Assembly (NCBI GenBank): GCA_900550775.1
Contig: URTH01000144.1
Span: 1 to 5,027, forward strand
Source: an uncultured Eubacteriales bacterium
Lineage (GTDB): Bacteria > Bacillota > Clostridia > Monoglobales > Monoglobaceae
Direction of reading: 5' to 3'
Length of the DNA: 5,027 bases
Position 1 is the stretch's first letter. Every line of letters starts with the position of its first letter. The notes under the pieces were generated by a model, which saw nothing but the letters and a program-made list of their open reading frames with translations, searched no databases and was not told the origin of the DNA. Positions 1 through 5,027 of this stretch are shown here, piece by piece. The translations under genes were made by a program, and so were the position numbers.

Positions 1-324
<324 letters not shown>

Positions 325-343
325 TTTCTATGTCAATACTTCA

Positions 344-354
344 GCAAAGTTTGC
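344..354. repeat. Perfect short palindrome in the purA leader
   Basis: GCAAA-G-TTTGC is an 11-base perfect inverted repeat lying about 5 to 15 bases downstream of the predicted purA transcription start. The position would suit a repressor operator, but it is short and may be chance. No known binding motif is recognised in it. Confidence 0.25.
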
Positions 355-364
355 ATACCTTTCT

Positions 365-393
365 ATGATAGCAGATGCGGCCAAAAATTGCAA
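365..393 (-). promoter_or_regulatory. Sigma-A-type promoter for purA
   Basis: Read on the minus strand, a -35 element TTGCAA (393-388) and a -10 element TATCAT (370-365; 5 of 6 to consensus) are separated by exactly 17 bases. The predicted transcription start is near 358, giving a leader of about 46 bases. This would let purA be transcribed separately from apgM, although I see no terminator between the two genes. I found no PurBox-like CCGAAC motif of the PurR type here. Confidence 0.65.
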
Positions 394-428
394 GCAGTAT
401 TTTTCTTTTTTCCTAAAATTATGAAAGA

Positions 429-1625
429 CTATCTTAAAAGTGCTTCCATCAGCAGGTGGCCAAACGGCTGATAAACGCCGGTCGCCTTTGCGGACGCCTC
501 GCTGTAAATGCGGTTTTCGCATTTTTTCTCCTCACTCTTAAACAGAATGTAAGGGATCGGATCTGCGGTGTGAGTGCGGATTGCCAGCGGCGTCGGATGA
601 TCCGGCATGACAAGCATGTGAAAGTCCTCACCGGTGCTCTCCAGATAGGCAAGAAGCGGCGCCACGGTTTTCTGATCGATCAGCTCGATGGATTTTACTT
701 TATTGTCGATCTCGTGACGGTGTCCGGCCTCGTCCGCGCCCTCTAAGTGAACGTAAACAAAGTCTGCGCCGTTTTTCAGTGCGTCAATGGCGGCGTTTGC
801 CTTGCCGTCAAAGTTGGTATGTACCGTCCCGGTTGCGCCCGGTATGTCAAGTACCGCAAGGTCGGCGCAGCGGCCGATGCCCTTTACCAGATCCACGGCG
901 GAAATCACCGCGCCGCGGATGCCGAACCGTGCCTGATAGGTGTCAAGGTTCGGCTTTGTGCCGTTGCCCCAGATCCAGAGCGAGTTTGCCGGGTGCAGAC
1001 CCTTTTGAACACGCTTTTGGTTGACGGGGTGATCCTTTAAGATGTCATAGCTCCTTTTCATCAGGTTAAGCAGAGTATCGTCCTTTGGCAGATATTCCCC
1101 AACCACGCGGTCGGAGATGTCGTGCGGCGGCGTCAGCGTAAAGTCGTTTTCGCGATGATGCCACACCATAAGATGGCGGTAGCTGATGCCGCCGAAAAAT
1201 TCGTAATCCTCCGTCTTTAAAGCGTCATTTAAGGCATTGATTAACTGATGGGCTTCCTCGGTCGAAATTTCATCCGAGCTGTAATCCACCATGGTCTTGT
1301 CCTCATAGCGCGCATCGTCCGAGAGGGTAACCAGGTTTGCACGGAAGGTGGTGTCGGTCAGGGTCAGCGGCACGCCCATAGAGACCGCCTCCAGCGGAGA
1401 ACGGCCGGTATAATATTTTTGCGGATCGTAGCCGAAAACGGACAGATTGGCAACATCGCTGCCGGGGGGCAGATTTTTCGGCACGGTGGTAACCATGCCA
1501 AGCTCGCCCTGCGATGCCAGCGCATCGATGTGCGGTTTGTTTGCCGCCTCCAGCGGTGTTTTGCCGCCAAGTTCCGGCACCGGGGTGTCGGCGGCGCCGT
1601 CCATCAGTACAACAACATATTTCAT
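429..1625 (-). CDS. apgM: Cofactor-independent phosphoglycerate mutase, archaeal (ApgM) type / proposed homoserine kinase
   Basis: This 398-residue protein belongs to the alkaline-phosphatase superfamily branch called ApgM (COG3635). ApgM enzymes interconvert 3- and 2-phosphoglycerate in the cytoplasm through a phosphoserine intermediate. The length matches the family (about 400). Visible active-site elements are the metal-binding Asp9 in LMDG, the nucleophilic Ser56 in PPGSDVANLS, TFRANLVT (93-100), HPANSLWIWGNG (211-222), the GIRG..ISAVDLVKGIG stretch (235-251), Asp298 and His302 in EGADEAGH, Asp342-His343 in PDHPTP, and His352 in RTHT. All expected metal and catalytic positions seem intact. 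The start at 1625 follows AGGAGG (1640-1635) with 9 bases of spacing. Bacterial members are often annotated as 'proposed homoserine kinase' (TIGR02535) when they sit with threonine genes. No such genes are visible here, so the substrate is undecided. The family call is secure; the reaction is not. Confidence 0.92.
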   Translation of the reverse strand: MKYVVVLMDGAADTPVPELGGKTPLEAANKPHIDALASQGELGMVTTVPKNLPPGSDVANLSVFGYDPQKYYTGRSPLEAVSMGVPLTLTDTTFRANLVTLSDDARYEDKTMVDYSSDEISTEEAHQLINALNDALKTEDYEFFGGISYRHLMVWHHRENDFTLTPPHDISDRVVGEYLPKDDTLLNLMKRSYDILKDHPVNQKRVQKGLHPANSLWIWGNGTKPNLDTYQARFGIRGAVISAVDLVKGIGRCADLAVLDIPGATGTVHTNFDGKANAAIDALKNGADFVYVHLEGADEAGHRHEIDNKVKSIELIDQKTVAPLLAYLESTGEDFHMLVMPDHPTPLAIRTHTADPIPYILFKSEEKKCENRIYSEASAKATGVYQPFGHLLMEALLR

Positions 1626-1666
1626 TGAAGATGACCTCCTTCAAAATTTTCAAAAACCGTCACCTT

Positions 1667-1696
1667 AGTATACACCCAATCGGCGGGAGGTGTCAA
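1667..1696 (-). promoter_or_regulatory. Sigma-A promoter for apgM
   Basis: On the minus strand a perfect -35 TTGACA (1696-1691) is followed after 18 bases by TATACT (1672-1667; 5 of 6 to consensus). Transcription should start near 1660, leaving a leader of about 35 bases that ends in the strong AGGAGG site of apgM. This is one half of a back-to-back divergent promoter pair. Confidence 0.75.
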
Positions 1697-1710
1697 CGCT
1701 TTATGTCTTT

Positions 1711-1729
1711 TTTGTAAATTTTCGACAAA
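1711..1729. repeat. Imperfect inverted repeat between the divergent promoters (possible operator)
   Basis: TTTGT and ACAAA form 5-base inverted arms around an AT-rich 9-base centre. The element lies just upstream of the rightward -35 (1734) and upstream of the leftward -35 (1696), where one bound protein could affect both promoters. The AT-rich centre could equally be an UP element for the rightward promoter. This is suggested by position only. Confidence 0.25.
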
Positions 1730-1733
1730 CGGC

Positions 1734-1762
1734 TTGCAATTTTGAAAAAGAACAGTTATAAT
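1734..1762 (+). promoter_or_regulatory. Sigma-A promoter for the CdaR/PucR-like regulator (and perhaps ftsEX)
   Basis: A -35 TTGCAA (1734-1739), a 17-base spacer and a perfect -10 TATAAT (1757-1762) precede the regulator gene. The predicted start is near 1769, giving a leader of about 50 bases. AT-rich DNA lies just upstream of the -35. It is the only convincing plus-strand promoter I find ahead of ftsE, so it may drive the whole rightward cluster by readthrough. Confidence 0.8.
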
Positions 1763-1819
1763 AGAGGACAGTGAAGAAGAATTAAATGGAATTGTGATAT
1801 TTTGTGGGGGTGGCGTACA

Positions 1820-2905
1820 ATGCAAAACCGACTGTTTCAAAATACCTTGACGCAGTTAAAAAAGGACGTAAAGCGTGTGGTGGGAGTCATCGACGATACC
1901 GAGACGATTATTGCATGCAGCAATGAGAGCCGGATCGACACGGTGGTGGATAATATCTTTACCGTGTTTGACGGCACCGGCGACATCAAGCGCGTGGGCG
2001 GATACAGCTACAAAAAGATTGAGACATTTAATAAAAATGAGTATGCCGTTTTCTGTGAGGGAGAGGACGATGTTGCCGCCAATGCGTGCAGCTTTTTGGG
2101 CATCCATTTTCTTACGATTAAGCAGTATTACGATGAAAAATATGACCGCAACAGCTTTGTAAAAAACATTATCGTGGACAACATTCTGCCGGGAGACGTG
2201 CTTTACCGCACCAGAGAACTTCATCTTACGGTAGAGGCTTGCCGTGTTGTATACCTGGTTCGGGTACAAAAGAGCAGTGAGAACGCAGCCATGGACATTT
2301 TAAAGAATCTCTTCCCGGATCGGAACCGTGACTTTGTCATTCGGATTGACGATCACGACAGTGTCGTGATTAAAGAATTTAAGCCGGAGACGGCCAAGGA
2401 CGAGATGTTCCAGGTTGCGCAAAACATTGTTGACACGCTCAGCAGTGAGGATATGATCGCAGTTTCGGTGGGGATTTCCACCGCGGTGGATACCATTCAG
2501 GAGCTGGCGCAGGCGTATCGTGAGGCGCGGATTGCGCTGGAGGTCGGCAAGGTTTTCGATACCGAAAAGAATATTATCAGCTACGAGAACCTGGGAATCG
2601 GCCGGTTGATTTATCAGCTGCCGACCACACTTTGCGAACTGTTTTTGAAAGAGGTCTTTAAAAAGGAGTCGATCAACGTACTCGATAATGAGACAATCGG
2701 TACCATTCAAAAGTTTTTTGAAAACAACCTGAATGTATCGGAGACTTCAAGGAAACTGTTTGTCCACAGAAACACGCTGGTTTACCGGCTGGATAAAATC
2801 AAGAAACTGACGGGATTGGATTTGAGGGAGTTTGATGACGCCATTATCTTTAAGGTTGCGATGATGGTAAATAAGTATCTGACCTCAGAGCCTACCAGAA
2901 TTTAA
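1820..2905 (+). CDS. CdaR-family transcriptional regulator with PucR-type C-terminal helix-turn-helix
   Basis: A 361-residue, apparently cytoplasmic DNA-binding protein. The C-terminus (about 285-350) carries the PucR/CdaR helix-turn-helix (HTH_30 type): a phase like TIQKFFENNLNVSETSRKL, then VHRNTLVYRLDKI (315-327) and GLDLREFDDA. The middle (about 135-246) resembles the degenerate GGDEF-like domain of CdaR proteins, with VVYLVRV, SVGIS (216-220) and AYREARIALEVG (232-243). The N-terminal ~110 residues (GVIDDTETIIACS and following) look like a PAS/diacid-type sensory fold, followed by KNIIVDNILPGD, a common linker in this family. The ligand is unknown. I start at ATG 1820, not the in-frame TTG at 1802, because the Shine-Dalgarno-like GGGGGTGG (1806-1813) lies 6 bases before 1820 and would be inside the longer form. 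Classic CdaR controls sugar-diacid use; the position next to ftsEX suggests another role. Family sure, target unknown. Confidence 0.88.
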   Translation: MQNRLFQNTLTQLKKDVKRVVGVIDDTETIIACSNESRIDTVVDNIFTVFDGTGDIKRVGGYSYKKIETFNKNEYAVFCEGEDDVAANACSFLGIHFLTIKQYYDEKYDRNSFVKNIIVDNILPGDVLYRTRELHLTVEACRVVYLVRVQKSSENAAMDILKNLFPDRNRDFVIRIDDHDSVVIKEFKPETAKDEMFQVAQNIVDTLSSEDMIAVSVGISTAVDTIQELAQAYREARIALEVGKVFDTEKNIISYENLGIGRLIYQLPTTLCELFLKEVFKKESINVLDNETIGTIQKFFENNLNVSETSRKLFVHRNTLVYRLDKIKKLTGLDLREFDDAIIFKVAMMVNKYLTSEPTRI

Positions 2906-2927
2906 ATCCCAAAAGGATAAGAAAAAA

Positions 2928-2957
2928 CGGCGGGGCTTTGCTCCGCCGCTCTTGTTT
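2928..2957 (+). terminator. GC-rich hairpin between regulator and ftsE (terminator or attenuator)
   Basis: CGGCGGGGC (2928-2936), loop TTT, and GCTCCGCCG (2940-2948) form a 9-base-pair stem with one G-U wobble. The plus-strand tail CTCTTGTTT is only moderately U-rich, so termination rightward may be partial. On the minus strand the same hairpin is followed by six T (complement of the A run 2922-2927), an almost ideal terminator against antisense transcription. It begins 22 bases after the regulator's stop and ends before the ftsE ribosome binding site. Confidence 0.7.
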
Positions 2958-2981
2958 GGGCGGAAACGGAGATTTTGTGCT

Positions 2982-3668
2982 ATGATTGAACTCATCAATG
3001 TATCCAAAATTTATCGGGATACCGGCGTTTGTGCGCTGCAAAATATCAACCTCACCATCGGTAAGGGCGAGTTTGTGTTTTTGATCGGCGCCACGGGAGC
3101 GGGAAAAACAAGCCTGATTAAGCTGCTGCTCCGGGAGGAGACGGCCGATCGCGGCAGAGTTATGGTGGACGGTGTGGATCTTGGACAAATCCACCGCCGC
3201 AGGATTCCGCAGCTGCGCCGCGGCATCGGCGTGGTGTTTCAGGATTTTCGGCTGCTGCCGGATCGCACCGTGTTTGAAAATGTTGCCTTCGCGATGCAGG
3301 TGGTCGGTGCGCAAAAAAAGGTGATCGCGCACATTGTTCCGCAGGTTTTGTCCCTGGTGGGACTGTCCGACAAGGCGGACGCAAGACCGCAGCAGCTCTC
3401 CGGCGGCGAAAAGCAGCGTGCCTCAATGGCAAGAGCCTTGGTGAACAATCCGCCGCTTTTGATTGCGGATGAGCCGACCGGAAATCTGGATCCAAACACC
3501 TCGGAGGAGATCGTTGCATTGTTGGAGAAAATCAACCGCCGCGGCACCACGGTGATTATGGCGACGCATGCCAAGGATTTGGTGGATCGGATGCAAAAGC
3601 GCGTTTTAACCTTGGAAAACGGAAGAATCATCCGGGACGAAAAGCAAGGGGGGTATGAGCTTGCTTAG
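2982..3668 (+). CDS. ftsE: Cell division ATP-binding protein FtsE
   Basis: FtsE is the cytoplasmic ATPase of the FtsEX complex, which couples ATP hydrolysis to activation of peptidoglycan hydrolases during growth and division. The 228 residues match the family's usual length. All ABC motifs are present: Walker A GATGAGKTS (36-44), Q-loop with Gln87 in VVFQDFRLLPDRTVFENV, signature LSGGEKQR (139-146), Walker B LLIADEP (159-165), D-loop GNLD (167-170) and switch His196 in ATH. The FQDFRLLP string is typical of FtsE rather than of the related LolD/MacB ATPases, as is the neighbouring ftsX. The Walker A ends in Lys-Thr-Ser rather than the more common Lys-Ser-Thr, a conservative change. I use ATG 2982 because MIELINVSKIY is the canonical FtsE start; the in-frame TTG at 2952 sits just after the hairpin stem and has no good ribosome binding site. 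GGAG (2968-2971) lies 10 bases upstream. It overlaps ftsX by 14 bases. Confidence 0.96.
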   Translation: MIELINVSKIYRDTGVCALQNINLTIGKGEFVFLIGATGAGKTSLIKLLLREETADRGRVMVDGVDLGQIHRRRIPQLRRGIGVVFQDFRLLPDRTVFENVAFAMQVVGAQKKVIAHIVPQVLSLVGLSDKADARPQQLSGGEKQRASMARALVNNPPLLIADEPTGNLDPNTSEEIVALLEKINRRGTTVIMATHAKDLVDRMQKRVLTLENGRIIRDEKQGGYELA

Positions 3669-4554
3669 AGCAATGGACTATTTTTTGCGGCAGGGCATGA
3701 AAAATATCTGGCGGCACCGCTATGTGGGCGCAATATCGGCCGGGATCGTGGCGGTGAGCTTGTTTTTGTTCGGCGTGTTTATGCTTTTGCAAATGAATCT
3801 GACGGCCATTTTGGATCAGGTACAGAACCAGTGTGAGATTAACGTTTATCTTGCCGAGGACGCCGGCGGAAGTACCCTTGCCCAAATCGAAACCGACTTA
3901 AAAGCGATTGACGGTGTGCGTTCGGTGCGCTACCGTTCCAAAGAGGAACGGCTGGAGGAAGTGCGCAGAACCATGTATCAGGGAAAGGAGTCCATGTTGG
4001 ACGGACTGGAGGACGACAACCCCCTGCGGGATTCCTATGTGCTGGAGACGGAAAAGACGGCCGATTCCGAAACGGTCAGTGAGGCGGCGCGCGGTGTGCG
4101 CGGTGTATCGGAGGTTACCAATTTATTGGAACTGGAAGAAAAGCTGCAAAGGATTTCGGCTGCGTCCGGGAAGATCGGCTACACGTTGCTTGCTTTATTC
4201 GCCCTGGCGGCTTTGTTTATCATGGCAAACACCATTCGTATTGCCATGGCGGCGCGCAGCCGTGAAATTGAGATCATGCGTTTTGTGGGGGCTTCTTCCG
4301 GCTATATCTGCGGACCCTTTGTGGTTGAGGGGATTTTGCTCGGTATTCTGGGCGCTATGATCGCCGCCCTGCTGATCCTGTGCGGATACCGCGCCGTTTT
4401 AAACGCCCTTACAGAGCTTTTGCAGGCGGAACTTTTGCATATGGTGGCGATGTCCCGTGCGGCTGCGGCGGTGATTCCTGCCTACTTGGGACTTGGCGCC
4501 GGGATCGGCGCACTCGGCAGTGCGGCCGCAGTGCGAAAATATCTGAAAGTTTAA
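3655..4554 (+). CDS. ftsX: Cell division protein FtsX, membrane subunit of FtsEX
   Basis: FtsX is the integral membrane partner of FtsE; its large extracellular loop binds a coiled-coil hydrolase or activator. The 299 residues fit the family. A short cytoplasmic N-terminus (ending NIWRHR) leads to TM1 (about 24-46), the extracytoplasmic domain (about 48-172, containing EINVYLAED and NPLRDSYVL), then TM2 (174-198), TM3 (222-245) and TM4 (268-292). The hallmark MANTIRIAMAARSREIEIMRFVGAS (190-214) and PFVVEGILLGILGA (221-234) segments are clear. The ATG at 3655 sits 14 bases inside the end of ftsE, directly after a G-rich AAGGGGGG, so translation is probably coupled. A second in-frame ATG (3673) would shorten the N-terminus, but the longer form matches the usual distance to TM1. 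A single Cys60 opens the outer domain. Identification is very secure. Confidence 0.96.
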   Translation: MSLLRAMDYFLRQGMKNIWRHRYVGAISAGIVAVSLFLFGVFMLLQMNLTAILDQVQNQCEINVYLAEDAGGSTLAQIETDLKAIDGVRSVRYRSKEERLEEVRRTMYQGKESMLDGLEDDNPLRDSYVLETEKTADSETVSEAARGVRGVSEVTNLLELEEKLQRISAASGKIGYTLLALFALAALFIMANTIRIAMAARSREIEIMRFVGASSGYICGPFVVEGILLGILGAMIAALLILCGYRAVLNALTELLQAELLHMVAMSRAAAAVIPAYLGLGAGIGALGSAAAVRKYLKV

Positions 4555-4565
4555 AGGAGACTGTC

Positions 4566-5027
4566 ATGCGGAAAAAAACAGCAAAAACCATTGCGATTAT
4601 TATTGCCCTGTTGATGGTGCTGGGGCTGCTTGCGCCGCTGGTCGGCACCCTGGTTTACAGTGCGCCGAGCGATGAAACGGTGCAGGAGTACGAACGGGAG
4701 CAGAAATCGGCGCTTGCTACCATGCAGGAGCTGGAGGGACAGATGAACGACGCGAGCGAAAAGGTCTATCAGTTAGAGCAGCAGCTGGCCGCGACGCAGA
4801 AGTCCCTCGACGCGGCGGAGGAAGAACTCAGCGCCGTAGAGGAAGTTGAGAAGGAGAAGAAAGAAAAATTTCGGGAGCGGTTTGCGGCGATGTGTGACGG
4901 CGGAACGGCCTCATACCTCGATATGCTGCTGTCGGCGGAAAGCCTTTCGGATTTCATTGACCGTGTTGTCATAGTTCGGGAGATGACGGAATATGATAGA
5001 AACATCTTAAACTCGGTCAGCCGTGTC
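4566..5027 (+). CDS. Coiled-coil murein hydrolase or activator of EnvC/PcsB type, N-terminal 154 residues (partial)
   Basis: This open frame runs off the right edge. It starts at ATG 4566, 6 bases after the GGAG of AAAGGAGA (4553-4560), 11 bases past ftsX. A basic n-region (MRKKTAK) and a long hydrophobic stretch (about 8-30) form a signal peptide or membrane anchor; I see no clear cleavage site, VYSA being the nearest. From about residue 36 to 105 it is a charged heptad-like coiled coil rich in Glu, Gln, Lys and Ala. Then comes the family hallmark near 115-135, TASYLDMLLSAESLSDFIDR, where related proteins have a similar SYL..LL.S.S..DF string. The coiled coil is expected to dock on the FtsX outer loop. 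The catalytic or LytM-like end lies beyond the window, so I cannot tell an M23 peptidase from a CHAP (PcsB) or NlpC/P60 enzyme, or from an inactive EnvC-like activator. Cys110 precedes the hallmark. Confidence 0.85.
   Translation, partial: MRKKTAKTIAIIIALLMVLGLLAPLVGTLVYSAPSDETVQEYEREQKSALATMQELEGQMNDASEKVYQLEQQLAATQKSLDAAEEELSAVEEVEKEKKEKFRERFAAMCDGGTASYLDMLLSAESLSDFIDRVVIVREMTEYDRNILNSVSRV

Noticed and set aside
332..337. TTGACA on the minus strand in the purA leader as a -35 element
   Set aside because: It is within about 25 bases of the purA start codon and has no -10 at a workable distance.
747..1628. Long plus-strand open frames opposite apgM
   Set aside because: They are antisense shadows of a conserved coding gene, with Arg/Cys-rich low-quality sequence and no ribosome binding sites or recognisable domains.
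1628..1666. 8-base inverted repeat (AAGATGAC / GTCACCTT) that could hide the apgM ribosome binding site in an RNA stem
   Set aside because: The predicted transcription start near 1660 lies inside the distal arm, so most of that arm would not be in the RNA. It remains possible only if transcription starts further upstream.
1802..1819. TTG start extending the regulator by six residues
   Set aside because: The added codons cover the G-rich ribosome binding site (1806-1813) that serves the ATG at 1820.
2822..2850. Intragenic promoter for ftsE (TTGAGG-17-TATCTT)
   Set aside because: Both hexamers match consensus at only 4 of 6 positions, it lies inside the regulator's HTH coding region, and transcripts would still meet the hairpin at 2928.
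2952..2981. TTG start extending FtsE by ten residues
   Set aside because: It begins just after the hairpin stem, has no good ribosome binding site, and the canonical FtsE N-terminus MIELINVSKIY begins at 2982.
2300..3885. Minus-strand open frames opposite the regulator, ftsE and ftsX
   Set aside because: They are antisense to well-conserved proteins, lack ribosome binding sites and resemble no known family.

Overview
The window looks like chromosomal core-genome DNA from a Gram-positive anaerobe of the class Clostridia (Bacillota). The grounds are strong AGGAGG-type ribosome binding sites, consensus sigma-A promoters, a [12 protein letters not shown] PurA as in Firmicutes, an archaeal-type phosphoglycerate mutase homologue, and a CdaR/PucR-like regulator followed by ftsE, ftsX and a coiled-coil murein hydrolase gene. 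Base composition looks moderate (roughly half G+C by eye). I cannot name a genus. I see no mobile element, CRISPR array, tRNA, rRNA or phage gene.

Layout. Positions 1-312 (minus) hold the first 104 codons of purA, cut by the left edge. A 116-base gap (313-428) carries a good purA promoter. Positions 429-1625 (minus) hold a complete 398-residue ApgM / 'proposed homoserine kinase' family protein. Positions 1626-1819 are a divergent intergenic region with two back-to-back sigma-A promoters, one reading left into apgM and one reading right. Positions 1820-2905 (plus) encode a 361-residue transcription factor with a PucR-type C-terminal helix-turn-helix. A strong GC hairpin (2928-2948) separates it from ftsE (2982-3668). 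ftsX (3655-4554) overlaps ftsE by 14 bases. Eleven bases after ftsX begins the N-terminal part of a secreted or anchored coiled-coil protein of the EnvC/PcsB type (4566-5027, cut by the right edge).

How the genes work together. The right half is a cell-division and wall-remodelling operon. FtsE (ATPase) and FtsX (membrane subunit) form an ABC-type complex that, in the systems studied, does not transport a substrate but passes ATP-driven conformational change across the membrane to a coiled-coil hydrolase or hydrolase activator. The third gene encodes the likely partner. The upstream regulator shares the strand and has the only convincing promoter for the cluster, but a hairpin stands between it and ftsE, so ftsEX expression may depend on readthrough or attenuation. 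The left half is metabolic: purine nucleotide synthesis (PurA) and a phosphoglycerate mutase or homoserine kinase candidate.

Nothing here is clearly a new system. The points most worth checking are the link between the PucR-type regulator and ftsEX, the hairpin in front of ftsE, and the uncertain substrate of the ApgM homologue.
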